A program made the translations under genes and the position numbers. The notes beneath the pieces were generated by a model that searched no databases, had not been told where the DNA came from, and was given only the letters and a program-made list of their open reading frames with translations. From the NCBI GenBank assembly GCA_001310555.1, contig BAXO01000029.1, forward strand, positions 1 through 55,317: a DNA stretch of 55,317 nt. The letters run 5' to 3'. Numbering within the stretch: the first letter of the stretch is position 1; each line of letters begins with the position of its first letter. The stretch comes from Bacillus sp. JCM 19058. GTDB taxonomy: Bacteria > Bacillota > Bacilli > Bacillales_H > Bacillaceae_D. Shown here piece after piece: positions 19,799 through 28,865 of the stretch.

Positions 19799-19975
19799 CT
19801 ATTCCTCACTCGAATTCTCTTTCCAAATAGTTAATAATTTTGATGTAAGTAACTTGAGGTTCCATAAAGACCACCAATTTCGATTGAAGGTACAGTGGTC
19901 ATACATGTTCGGATTCAGCACTGTGATTTGAAAACGCACCGCCTCTAAACGAGAATTATTCCAAATACATTTCAT
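19799..19975 (-). CDS. Small Trp-rich ORF, unknown
   Basis: 58 residues from an ATG at 19975. It reads MKCIWNNSRLEAVRF, then LNPNMYDHCTFNRNWWSLW and ends TIWKENSSEE. A strong AAGGAGGG lies about 27 bases upstream of the ATG, too far for normal use. A frame error between them could hide an N-terminus of eight to ten residues. The unusual richness in Trp and Asn and the clean stop suggest a real small protein. I do not recognise it. It lies upstream of the FMN reductase on the same strand. Confidence 0.4.
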   Translation of the reverse strand: MKCIWNNSRLEAVRFQITVLNPNMYDHCTFNRNWWSLWNLKLLTSKLLTIWKENSSEE

Positions 19976-20127
19976 ATCGCGATGCTTAATTTTGTCAATT
20001 CTTTTTCCCTCCTTATTGTCTAAGCGGTTATTTTGTTTCTAATGATATTGTGCCACGTACGTTGTTTGTTTAAATCACTCCATTGTCTAAACTTTCTTTA
20101 AGTAAATAGATTTAGTAATTTTAAGAC

Positions 20128-20199
20128 CTCCTGCTACGACTATAGTCTTAATCGTTTTCAAATCCGATGTCGCAGCGACCTTCGATCAGGAGTTTTTTT
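20128..20199 (+). ncRNA. Structured element ending in a T7 run, no gene upstream
   Basis: CTCCTG (20128-20133) pairs with CAGGAG (20187-20192), and inside it CTACGAC nearly pairs with GTCGCAG. The outer stem is followed directly by TTTTTTT (20193-20199), as in an intrinsic terminator. No plus-strand gene precedes it within 2 kb apart from a remnant. It may therefore be the 3' end of a small RNA. Evidence is structural only. Confidence 0.35.
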
Positions 20200-20497
20200 G
20201 TACGCTGTGATCAATAGTAAGGGATAACATTAGTTGCCTTGCTTACTTTCACCCAAAACATATAAAACTGATTATTTTTTTTCAGGTATCACCAGTGCTG
20301 AGGGCTAGAGCATAAGGAAGATATGTTGGTTCGAGGTTTGGAGATGTTAAACAATTGAATAGCGAATTTATAGATGAAGAAATATTGAGCAATTACCAAC
20401 TGAAAAAAATAGTCTTGCCCTGAATCTATTCATAATTTTACAATCGAGTAGCTATCTTAAGCTTCATATGCGAAAGGTAGTTACTCTTTTATAGGTT

Positions 20498-20789
20498 TTA
20501 CACATACCTTTGCTTGATTAGCTTTACAATAAAGACAAACAATTTCGATAGGACAACACCCAGCAATGCAAATAAGCTGTAAACTGAACTCCATGCAGCA
20601 TTAGCACCAAGAGGAATAGCAAAACTCTGAAAAGTTACCATGACGTACATGCTAACCGGAAGTACTATAACAGGGATAAGAAGCCAATTCCATTTCCATT
20701 TAACAATGAGAAGATTCGCTATGAAACCAATACAAATGTAAAGAGCGGGGTTTACAAGTTAAAAGCATATCTAACGTATGAAAGTTCAT
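20498..20789 (-). CDS. Small integral membrane protein, unknown, one frameshift
   Basis: The ATG at 20789 follows GAAGGAGGAACGCG and reads MNFHTLDMLLTCK. After a one-base shift near 20750 it continues PALYICIGFIANLLIVKWK, then WLLIPVIVLPVSMYVMVTF, SSVYSLFALLGVVLSKLFV and ends KLIKQRYV. About 95 residues with three or four membrane helices. I do not recognise the family. The good ribosome site and sustained hydrophobic pattern make a real gene likely. It lies next to the duplicated oxidoreductase fragment. Confidence 0.55.
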
Positions 20790-20866
20790 TCGCGTTCCTC
20801 CTTCACTTTTCTAATTGTGCTCAACACAGAAATCATTTTCTTTGCTTGGGACGATTATGCTGCCGC

Positions 20867-21054
20867 CTAAGCGCTCCTGCTTCTCAAGGAGTACCGTTTG
20901 TTTTCCTGCCTTTGCTGCATAGATCGCCGCTGTTAATCCGGCTATCCCGCCACATCATAATTTTTCATCTGAATCGTCCCTTCCCGTTGTTGTACACGTA
21001 TGACAGGCAAGGGATGCGAAGTGTGACAAAAATAAAAAAAAGAATTTTTGTTTC
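20867..21054 (-). repeat. Partial second copy of the 5' end of the FAD oxidoreductase gene
   Basis: This 188-base stretch matches 23938-24137 in the same orientation, with scattered substitutions and one internal deletion of 13 bases. The match covers the first codons of the oxidoreductase, its ribosome site and its upstream region, up to the shared GAATTTTTGTTTC. Both copies end sharply at that point. The deletion removes part of the glycine-rich FAD-binding loop, so this copy cannot encode a working domain. Confidence 0.8.
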
Positions 21055-21327
21055 TGCCATTTCGGGTCTGTTAACCTACTTGTTCCTAAAGACTTTTACC
21101 GAATTTCTTCATTATGGTGGAGCCGATGGGGTTCGAAGACAACACATGAACAGGCAATGGGAACGAAGAACGAATACAAGGATAAAGTCATGCATATGTG
21201 TTTCGCCATTACGAGAGAAAATTACATCTTTATGGCGGACTCGATGGGGCTCTTAAATCGGAAGACCGTTGTTTGACAGTACCGCGTTTAAGCAGACCTC
21301 ACTTGCTATCATATTCTATCTATATTT
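21055..21327. other. Unassigned region
   Basis: No supported gene. Two plus-strand segments show the similar words TATGGTGGAGCCGATGGGG and TATGGCGGACTCGATGGGG about 115 bases apart (21113 and 21230). They would read HYGGADG and LYGGLDG. This may be a degenerate tandem repeat or decayed coding sequence; I cannot tell which. Confidence 0.3.
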
Positions 21328-21513
21328 TTACTTCGACGAAAGATAACCTTCTATGCCATCTAATATACGTTCCAAACCACAACCAAAGTCCTCATTTATA
21401 CCTGAGCTTGTGTCGACGAAACAACCGGTTTGAATGACTTGATAAAAATGCTGAAAACGATCAGCCGTAATTAATATGTCCAACATGGTACCATATACTT
21501 TACCACTAATCAT
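21328..21513 (-). pseudogene. TetR/AcrR-family regulator, C-terminal remnant
   Basis: About 61 residues: FQHFYQVIQTGCFVDTS, then INEDFGCGLERILDGIEGYL. The phrase 'dFefGLerilDGie' is the typical end of the ligand-binding domain of many TetR proteins. The DNA-binding half is absent from the surrounding sequence on either side. A leftover of a regulator whose front was lost together with the rearranged oxidoreductase copy next to it. Confidence 0.5.
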
Positions 21514-21527
21514 TCCTTATATAGCAA

Positions 21528-21576
21528 GAGGTGCGAACCTCTCAGGAGTCTTAAGTGAGCTTGGGGTTCGCACCAT
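21528..21576. repeat. Inverted repeat forming a long hairpin
   Basis: GGTGCGAACC (21530-21539) and GGTTCGCACC (21565-21574) are perfect reverse complements. Between them CTCA and TGAG form an inner stem. The element sits between the TetR remnant and the VOC gene stop. No T run follows on the minus strand. Confidence 0.6.
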
Positions 21577-21650
21577 AAAATATGACCTATTCCTGTCAAT
21601 TAGCAATAGAACTCTACTTCATGTTCCTTACAGGCAAGACATCATTTCAT

Positions 21651-22046
21651 TTAAAAGCCGTTATGTTGAAGTAAATCGATTCGATTGCCATAAAGGTCCT
21701 CAAACACTACCTCGATTCCCCAAGGCACCTCATTCGGTTCACCTAGAAAATATACACCAGCCGATTTCATCGCTTCATAGTCGCGACGGCAATCATCCGT
21801 CTGAATAACAATTCCTACATGATCAGCAAACTGATTACCAACTCGGGCTAGCTTCTCATCCGTATCTGCCTTGACCAGTACGATAGCCGTTTCACTTTCT
21901 TTTGAAGGGGCTATGCTAACCCAACGCATACCATTGCCAAATTCATTGTCTGATAGCAGCTCGAAACCGGCTTTCTCTGTATAAAAAGCTATAGCCTCAT
22001 CATAATCTTTAACTAGAATAGTAAGGTGTCCTAACGTTTTTTTCAT
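21651..22046 (-). CDS. VOC/glyoxalase-fold protein
   Basis: Intact, 131 residues, ATG at 22046 after AGGGAGAG. It reads KTLGHLTILVKDYDEAIAFY, FELLSDNEFGNGMRWVSIA, then GVYFLGEPNEVPWGIEVVF and LYGNRIDLLQHNGF. Likely metal ligands are the first His (GHLTIL), the Glu of IEVVF and the Asp of NRIDLL. The WG-IEV-F and Y-GN motifs fit the extradiol-dioxygenase/glyoxalase-like subgroup often paired with AraC regulators, as here. The AraC gene lies directly upstream, 42 bases away, on the same strand. Substrate unknown. Confidence 0.85.
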   Translation of the reverse strand: MKKTLGHLTILVKDYDEAIAFYTEKAGFELLSDNEFGNGMRWVSIAPSKESETAIVLVKADTDEKLARVGNQFADHVGIVIQTDDCRRDYEAMKSAGVYFLGEPNEVPWGIEVVFEDLYGNRIDLLQHNGF

Positions 22047-22088
22047 TGTTTTTCCACTCTCCCTTTTTATTTTCTTTTCTATACTACT

Positions 22089-22910
22089 TCATGATAGAAG
22101 CTCGTTATTGTATAAATCCGACAAAAGATTTCTGTTATTGAGATATTCCTTTGGAGTGGACCCTACCGCTTTCATAAAAGAGCGGTTAAAATGGGCTTGA
22201 TCATAAAACCCTGCCAGTAGAGCGTGATGGACTAGCTTATCTGAACGATCTCTCATTAGATTTAAAGAAAAATGAATTCTCTGTATATCTGAGAATTGCT
22301 TCGGACTTATGCCAATAAAAGCTTTAAAATATCTCTCAAATGATCTTTCGCTTAAATTTACATGATCATGAATTTGTTTGAGAGCAAGGGTTCCTTTATG
22401 CTTAATTATCATTCTACGGAATACATAATCTCATTTCGTATTGGCTTAGCTGAACTCATCCATGTAAGTAAGCTCTTTTCTAAAATAAGAAACCTTTCTT
22501 GCTTCCTCCAGCAGCTGCAAGCTGCTCCTCCAGTTCTCCAATTCTATCTCCAATCAACTCTTCCATGTCCTGAACTGATCCTTCTACTTCATTCATAGGA
22601 AAATTAAGGAATGGGTAGAGGCCAAAAGGATAAAAAACAACACCCATAATCTCTACTCGCCCTTTACGTGGATGGTAACAAATTCCGTCTGCTTCGCATT
22701 GATGTGGCTACTTTTCGGATTTACAAGATTACCTCTACTATCCATATAGAGATGAGGAGCGCTGAGATTAATGACCATGTGATAATGTCCGTCAGGAATC
22801 ATCTTGGGGTTTGTTTCTACAGCTTCGTCACCAGTCTGAGATATATACCAAATTTGTTGTACATATTTTCGTAATTCCATATGACGGGGAGTATATGCTT
22901 CAAAGATCAA
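22089..22910 (-). CDS. AraC-family regulator with N-terminal DUF6597-type domain, several frameshifts
   Basis: The first domain is MIFEAYTPRHMELRKYVQQ, then PDGHYHMVINLSAPHLYM and KQTEFVTIHVKG, followed by EIMGVVFYPFGLYPFL. This matches the sensor domain common in Bacillus AraC proteins. The C-terminal double helix-turn-helix is ALKQIHDHVNLSERSFERYF and ISPKQFSDIQRIHFSLNLM, ending AHFNRSFMKAVGSTPKEYL. Three one-base shifts lie between 22412 and 22655. Total about 273 residues. As it is co-directional with the downstream VOC gene, it likely controls that gene. Confidence 0.8.
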
Positions 22911-23226
22911 TACGCTCGCACCCCTTTTTCGTTTAAATGTACTAGTTCTATCATTTAGGCACTACTTTATTTTAAAAGTCCTTTATTTAGAAAACCGTCG
23001 TTTAGCAACGATTACCTTTTTTGTGCACACCTTACTTCCAATAGGTCAATCTAGCTTCATCATTCAGGACAATCATAATAAAATTATAGGCATACCTGAC
23101 ATGGAACATCAAGCTATTTCAATTGTGCTTCAAACAGGATAATTTGGAAAAGTAATACGAGGTAAGGACTCTTTTGGAACTCGACTGTGGTGAAAATTAA
23201 GAGTTAAAACGAAATGAAGGGGGTAC
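22911..23226. other. Intergenic region with a possible coding fragment
   Basis: A plus-strand frame near 23005-23142 reads TFFVHTLLPIGQSSFIIQD then NKIIGIPDMEHQAISIVL and ends TAA. It has no start codon or ribosome site. It may be the last 45 residues of a lost gene. Family not recognised. The rest holds no visible feature. Confidence 0.25.
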
Positions 23227-23246
23227 GTAACATGCTTTATATCCCT

Positions 23247-24052
23247 TTAAGGTTCGGGGAAGAAACAATAACAAAAAAACGGCCTCTCTGCCATTTCGAT
23301 AGTTGTACGTTTTGGTGGAGTTGTAATGATGACGTTTCTCGCCTTTACTTCCGTTCCGTCTTTGCAGAGCACTTGTTGTACGATTCCGTTGTGATGCTCG
23401 ATAGAGGTCACATTCTTTTTCTTTAAAAAGTCTACTCCAGCAGCGGTTGCTTTGTCCCATAGTTCATCTACCATGGTCTCTAGCCCCGCTCCAGATACAA
23501 TACACCTCTGATCGAATGGTTATGTTGTTTGAGGACGGGACCAGCCACTTGCAGGTCAGGCGCCACCATATAACTTGTTGTACGTAGCAGCGAGTAGAAT
23601 ATATTCCGTACCATCGGATCGCGCACATTTCCTTCGAGCCATTCTCGGAGACTGATCTGATCATACAGATGGGTGTCCAATTTCCCTAACTTGAACAGAC
23701 CAGCAAGCCTACAAGCACCATCTTTCCTTTCCAAGATAAGAGAGGAGTACTGAATAACGATTTAATCCCCATCGGCAACGTGCTTAGTTTTCCTTTCCAG
23801 ATTCCATAAGCATCGATTGTCGGTTTATGTTCTTACAAGCTCAAGCCTAATTCGCGGAAGGTTCCATAAGCATCTCCAAGCATGCCCGCCTAAATTAAAG
23901 TAAGCCCCCTGTTTCTTGTTGGTAATCGCCCGGCCGTCTAAACACTCCTGCTTCTCAAGGAGTACCGTTTGTTTTCCCGCCTTTGCTGCGTAAATTGCCG
24001 CCGTTAAACCAGCTACTCCACCACCAATAACCGCCACATCATAATTTTTCAT
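23247..24052 (-). pseudogene. FAD-dependent oxidoreductase (phytoene-desaturase-like), frameshifted and truncated
   Basis: Starts MKNYDVAVIGGGVAGLTAA then IYAAKAGKQTVLLEK, a Rossmann FAD-binding motif (GGGVAGL), and GGHAWYAYG after a shift. Further pieces in three frames read YDQISLREWLEGNVRDPMV, SYMVAPDLQVAGPVL, then WETMVDELWDKATAAGVDF and RNVIITTPPK. This order matches NAD(P)/FAD-dependent amine-oxidase/phytoene-desaturase-type proteins of about 430 residues. The frame ends at 23247 and the last 130-150 residues, including the C-terminal FAD motif, are absent. At least three shifts plus a missing end make a real pseudogene likely. A fragment of its front is repeated 3 kb away. Confidence 0.7.
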
Positions 24053-24137
24053 CTGAATCATCCCTTCCCGTTGTTGTACACGTATGACGGGCAAGGGAGG
24101 CGAAGTGTGACAAAAATAAAAAAAGAATTTTTGTTTC
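23938..24137 (-). repeat. Direct repeat, longer copy (5' end of the FAD oxidoreductase)
   Basis: Partner of 20867-21054. This copy keeps the complete GGGVAGL coding stretch and the start codon at 24052. Beyond 24137 the two sequences are unrelated, which marks the edge of the duplicated unit. Confidence 0.8.
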
Positions 24138-24182
24138 CGGGAGATGATTGTTCTTATGCCCCTTTTCACAAGAAGATGTTAA

Positions 24183-24211
24183 AAGGGGCATGGCCAATAG
24201 CCATACCCCGA
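24183..24211 (-). terminator. Terminator after the MerR gene
   Basis: GGGGCATGGC (24185-24194) pairs with GCCATACCCC (24200-24209), one mismatch, 5-base loop. On the minus strand it is followed by TTTTAAC. It lies 12 bases past the MerR stop. Confidence 0.65.
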
Positions 24212-24220
24212 TGTAAAAAA

Positions 24221-24971
24221 CTACTTTTTGTTTTTGTCTGCATAGATAGCCATCGCATCTCGCATGAATTTTGCTAAACCTTCACCGTACTTATCGATGT
24301 TTTGAGTAAAGCGATGATCATCGACGTACATTTGACCTAATCCACTAAACGCTTCTAGTGAGTAATTGCCGAAGTTTTTGCCTAAAAAGTCATACCATTC
24401 TTTAATAGCTGCTTGTGCTTCCAATGATTCAGGTGAATCATGACGAAGAGCTGAAAGCTTTATATATATTGCATCCGATTCTTGAGCTAAAGCATTCTGT
24501 TCATCTTTAGACAGGTTCCCAATTTTAAAGTTCGCATTGTCTACTGCTTTATCTCCCCAACGTTCACGCGCTTCTTGCTCGTATGGATTATGACTGAAGT
24601 CAAACCCGTCGAACTTTTCTTTGTTCGACATTTCAATCTCTCCTTCCATGTGTTGAATCGTCTTATTGATTGTCGCAAGCATTTTATCGATGCGGCCGCG
24701 TTTCTCTAGCAGCATTTTCTGATGGAGCTCCAACGCTTCCCGACGCTCAAACGATGGACAACTGACGATTTCTTTGATCTTTTTTTAAAGGGAAGCCAAG
24801 CTCTTTAAAAAATAGGATTTGCTGTAACGTCGCAAGATTTTCATCGGAGTATAAACGATAACCAGAATCTGTTACCTCACCCGGTGTCAATAATCCGATG
24901 TCATCGTAATGATGTAGTGTGCGCACACTAATTCCAACTAAATCGGCGACTTCTTTCACCTTCATTTTCAT
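24221..24971 (-). CDS. MerR-family regulator with TipAS drug-binding domain (TipA/Mta-like), one frameshift
   Basis: The winged-helix N-terminus is [20 protein letters not shown] then [14 protein letters not shown] and [19 protein letters not shown] run of eight T at 24779-24786 shifts the frame just after LGFPLKK. A dimerisation helix follows ([19 protein letters not shown]), then the TipAS domain ([18 protein letters not shown] ... [18 protein letters not shown]). TipAS domains bind many structurally different antibiotics and switch the regulator on, as in TipAL and B. subtilis Mta. It has its own MerR-type promoter and lies just after a UvrA-like ATPase gene. A drug-responsive role is inferred from the family. 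Confidence 0.88.
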
Positions 24972-24995
24972 CGTGATGACCTCCCTGCATTGATT

Positions 24996-25026
24996 ACTAT
25001 AAAGTATAACGCAACGTGAGAGTCAA
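24996..25026 (-). promoter_or_regulatory. MerR-type promoter of the TipA-like regulator gene
   Basis: TTGACT (-35, 25021-25026) and TATAGT (-10, 24996-25001) are separated by 19 bases. This overlong spacer is the hallmark of promoters activated by MerR proteins, which untwist the DNA. The spacer contains ACGTTGCGT, a pseudo-palindromic core. It overlaps the stop codon of the upstream UvrA-like gene. The start codon of the regulator lies 25 bases downstream after GGAGGTC. Confidence 0.75.
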
Positions 25027-28000
25027 CATCTTTATAACCGAATTTGCAAAAAAAGATGTCGCAAGCATTTTTGAGGTAATGGCCTTTTGCAACGCCCCTT
25101 TTCTATCACCATCTATTTGACTTGTTTTAATACATACTAATTTTTTATTATTTTGCTCAAGACATTGATAAACCGCCATCATCTCCTGTTTATTTAACTC
25201 ACGAATACGACTGAAGATTGGAATATTAGCAACGGCCCCAATAGTTAAGCTTTCAGCAACAACATCACTCACGGTTCCAGTTAACCATGTTTTTACTTGT
25301 ATGCCTTCAACAAGTTCTTTTAGGCCATCCTCATTGATGCCACTTGCATAACAACTTACGCATGGAATTGTTAATTTATACACGCCGTCATGCAGATTAT
25401 CTTCTGATATAACTTTCCTTCCTTTACAGAAAGGACATGGTTGGCTTTTTTTTAATTTTATTCATTTGGGTAACTAATTTTTTGTAACCAAATGCTTCAT
25501 AAACATATGTTAGTTTTTTGTATTTTCCATTGATGAAATACTGATCTAAAATCGTTTCTCTTGTTTCATTGATAGTAGGAAAATCGCAGATAGTCACTTG
25601 ATTATTGTTGCTAATGGATTCGATCTTGTCCTTGATTATGTCCCAGAATGGTAAGACATTTTGTAATACCATTTCATAACCCGTGAAACTTGCTTGTTCT
25701 AATTCAAACATTTTCAGGGCAACTTGTGTTTCTCTAGGCAGTAGGGAGACATCTTCAGTCAAAATCATATCACCACCTACAATAGACTTTAGTTTGACGA
25801 GAGCAGGTAAATCGCCTACTATTTTCAATACTTGGTCAATCGGTTGATTGATCAATTCCCGAATATCTGTATCTCCAAATGTCAGTGGCTTATGATGGTT
25901 TAAAACTGTCCCCTCGCAAATTGGACATGTAATCTTTCCTTTAGACGCTTTCATCTGCTCTTTAATTATTGATTTTGAAACGATAATATAGCCACCAACG
26001 ATCGTATTAAAGCTACCCAGGTTCTGCGCGCCTTGCCTTTCTTATCATAAAATGACTTTTCAAAGTACCCATACCAAAATGTATGTTTTTCTTCATCTGA
26101 CATCTCGTTATAGCTTTTCGTCAAGTCATGACCGAGCTCATTCTTAATTTCTTCAAATAGAAATTCTAATTTAGGGTATTGAAAATATTTTAATACGTCC
26201 ATTATTTCTGGATAGAATAGTCCATCCCAGAATGGAAGATTTTTGTCTTGAATCACAAGCTCTTTATTAAATATTTCAATCTCAAGACGTCCCGAGCATG
26301 ATGGACAATGATTGTCCTGAGAAAAGAAGTCAAAGTGTTTCGTATCCTTATTGGTCGGATGCGACGCTATAATATGGTTAATCATGCCACCAACTTCATA
26401 AAGGAAACTATATTGACTATACAAATGTCTTTCAAGATCAATGGCAATGACGGGGGCTATTTGGTTAGAATCGTATTCACCATATATTAAACGGGCCATT
26501 GGTGATAAGCTTTTTAATACGCCACCTTTATAGACATTTTCTGCGTTTTTATAATAGTCAATATGATTTTCTTTTAAAAACGTAATGCCATTTTGTGATT
26601 TGAGTGTAGACGAAATAGGCGATGGTAGCGCAATATCTTCCCTATTTTTAGTCTCGTAATATTCATGATGGTTAACGACATCAAGATGTGTGACAGGTTT
26701 ATCCTTTCTTTTACCAAAATCAACGATGAAATCAGAGCTTTCCATCATGTAGGCATTATGTTCAATCATTATGATCGAAACTGATTTATCTTGGAGAATA
26801 TCTCTAACACTATCAATGAATTGATTTAAAATATTTTGCGATAATCCTTTTGAAGGTTCGTCAAAAATGAAAAGTGTATTAGGATTTCGAGAATTTGCAA
26901 ACAGTTCCGAGACTAAATGTACACACTGAAATTCACCAGTCGATAAATCCTTAGTTTTTCTATTTAATGTCAAATAACCTAGTCCAAGTTTGTCCAATAA
27001 GCTCAAACGTTTATGTGCGATATCTTCACTTGGAAGTTCATCAATGATATCTTCAATAGAGCGATCGAAAATATCATCGATGGCTTCCCGATATTTTATG
27101 ATTTTCCTTTTAACATCAAGAAAAGTCGCAACAGTTGATCGACTCGTAATGGATTGGTTTCGAGCTTGTCCGACCATCACAAGTTTATCTTTTTTGTATT
27201 GCTTCTGAAAATCCTTGGCAATACATTCGTTGACAAGTGTCGATTTACCACATCCAGACTCCCCGGTAATGGTTACAAGTCTATTTTTGGGGATTTTCAT
27301 TTCAGCCATTTGAATATTACGGCAATATAAATCATGAAATTGATAATAACCTGCCGGCTCTTCTTCATTTCGTTCGTAGTGAATCGGCTTTGGACGCGGT
27401 GATTCATCTACAATCTTCCCGCCATATTTACCACTGCCAGGCCCAAAGAATACATGCGTCTCAGTTGTATCGAGTACTATGTCAGAGTGGTCAATTAGCC
27501 AAATTTGATTCGTGTTGCCTAATTGTTTTATTTGCTCTAAAATCTTTAGTAATGTTTCGTGATCAATACCGACTGATATTTCATCAATGATAATAACGGT
27601 ATTTTCACTTACAGCCATGAATTCTGCAAGGTAAAGTCGAGTCAATTCACCACCAGACAATGTACCCATAATTCTGTTTAATGTTAAGTAGCCCATATTC
27701 ATAGTAAGAATGTTTTTAAGTATATGCTGTTTTTCTTCACTAATATTTAAATCTGCTGATAGTGAAAGAATAGCTTCAATACTTAAGTTATTAATTTCTG
27801 ATATGCTATGCAGGCTGCCAAATAAAGAGATTGTATATTGCTCTACTTCTTCGTTATAACGTCTTCCCCTACATTTAGGACATTCGACATTTTTGTTCGT
27901 GCCGCGACCTTTACACTTAGGGCACCAGCCTAATTCATTATTAAATGAAAAGACTTCTGGGGAGAGCTTAAATTTATCTGCAAGGCACTCGCGAATCTCT

Positions 28001-28313
28001 GTAAATACACCAGTATGCGTGCCAATTGTTGAGCGTGGTTGGAAGAAATTGATGATCTGCCGAGAAAAAGTACTAAAGGCACCTCTTCCATCTCGATGGC
28101 ACTGAAATTAGTTTCCATAATATTTGGAAATAAATACTGATATTCAGCCTTTGGCAATAAGGAAACGAGACGCTTCTTTGATTCTTCCCCAATTGTTTGG
28201 CAAAAGGTTGTTTTGCCAGATCCAGACAAACCAGCAATTCCTAACGATTTATCTACTGGTAGTACTGCATTTAATTTGTTAATATTGTTCGCAATTAATT
28301 GATTTACTTTCAT
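24997..28313 (-). CDS. UvrA-like tandem ABC ATPase with long C-terminal extension, three frameshifts
   Basis: About 1,100 residues. First ATPase: Walker [10 protein letters not shown] at 28-36, a zinc module CPKCKGRG...CPKCRGRRY near 150-170, signature LSGGELTR near 218, Walker B VIIIDE near 239. Second: Walker [10 protein letters not shown] near 350, signature LSTGEFQ near 460, Walker [12 protein letters not shown] near 486. No zinc module sits between the second Walker A and its signature, unlike DNA-repair UvrA. Residues from about 530 onward hold further CxxC pairs ([20 protein letters not shown]...CVSC). Shifts are near 28070, 25975 and 25440. It is probably a UvrA paralogue of the drug-tolerance type (compare DrrC), given the TipA-like partner, not the housekeeping repair protein. 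Function is inferred. Confidence 0.8.
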
Positions 28314-28348
28314 CGTGATATCCTCGCCTTTCTTGTTTCAGAAAGAAA

Positions 28349-28378
28349 GTGCACAATTCTTGCTATGAAATTGAGCAC
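28349..28378. promoter_or_regulatory. Dyad in the leader of the UvrA-like gene
   Basis: GTGCACAATT and AATTGAGCAC are inverted repeats with one mismatch and a 10-base spacer, 36 bases upstream of the start codon. It could be an operator or an RNA hairpin in the leader. Confidence 0.45.
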
Positions 28379-28459
28379 TATCGTTGAAGTAGGTATATTT
28401 GTATCAAACGTTTTATTCAATTGATATATTCAAGTATTCACTCAAAAGGTGGTCTTATT

Positions 28460-28499
28460 AAAGCAGACAATGAAAATCTGACGATACATCTGCTTTTAT
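28460..28499. terminator. Hairpin at the end of the ArsR gene
   Basis: AAAGCAGA (28460-28467) and TCTGCTTT (28489-28496) pair perfectly with a 21-base loop. It overlaps the last codon of the ArsR gene in its repaired frame. A T run follows on the plus strand only, so its function as terminator for ArsR is uncertain. Confidence 0.35.
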
Positions 28500-28822
28500 T
28501 TTTCTTTCGCCCAATAAAAAAAATTTAATTTAACCATTCTTTCTTTCCAGAACCTCTCATAAAAAGATACCCACCTTGAATTTTTCTTAAGGGAGCTGCA
28601 TTTAGCCGATACCTTGTTTCTCTGCCAGCTTTTCGGTGAACGACTAAACCAGCTTCTTTCAGGATAGCCAAATGTTTAGAAACAGCGGTACGACCCATTT
28701 GAAATTGAGCGGTTAATTCGTACAGAGGTAACTCTTCCGCATCTGCCAACAACGTATTAATTTACGTCTTGTTGTGTCAGTGGTGACTACATAAACATCA
28801 CGCTCTTTATTTTTTCTTTCAA
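28496..28822 (-). CDS. ArsR-family transcriptional repressor, frameshifted
   Basis: The conserved winged helix reads TRRKLIR, LLADAEELPLYELTAQF then MGRTAVSKHLAILKEAGLV and HRKAGRETRYRLNAAPLRK. After a shift near 28570 the end is WVSFYERFWKERM, the classic C-terminus of the ArsR subgroup that controls SRPBCC (AHSA1-like) genes. The TTG at 28822 after GGGAGGGG is the likely start; shifts also lie near 28800 and 28756. No metal-binding Cys pair is visible. An 18-bp dyad lies within its own promoter, so it is probably self-regulated. A likely remnant of the partner gene follows on the other strand. Confidence 0.78.
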
Positions 28823-28865
28823 AATCACCCCTCCCTTTATAAATTGGACAGCAATTAGGATTTTT

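Noticed and set aside
20846..21256. 136-residue plus-strand frame
   Set aside because: It is antisense to the duplicated oxidoreductase fragment and has Ser/Leu-rich random composition.
25021..25026. TTGACT as part of a normal 17-bp-spaced promoter
   Set aside because: No acceptable -10 is found at 16-18 bases; TATAGT fits only at 19 bases, consistent with MerR control.
26308..26490. Plus-strand frames inside the UvrA-like gene
   Set aside because: They are shadows of the ATPase coding sequence on the minus strand.
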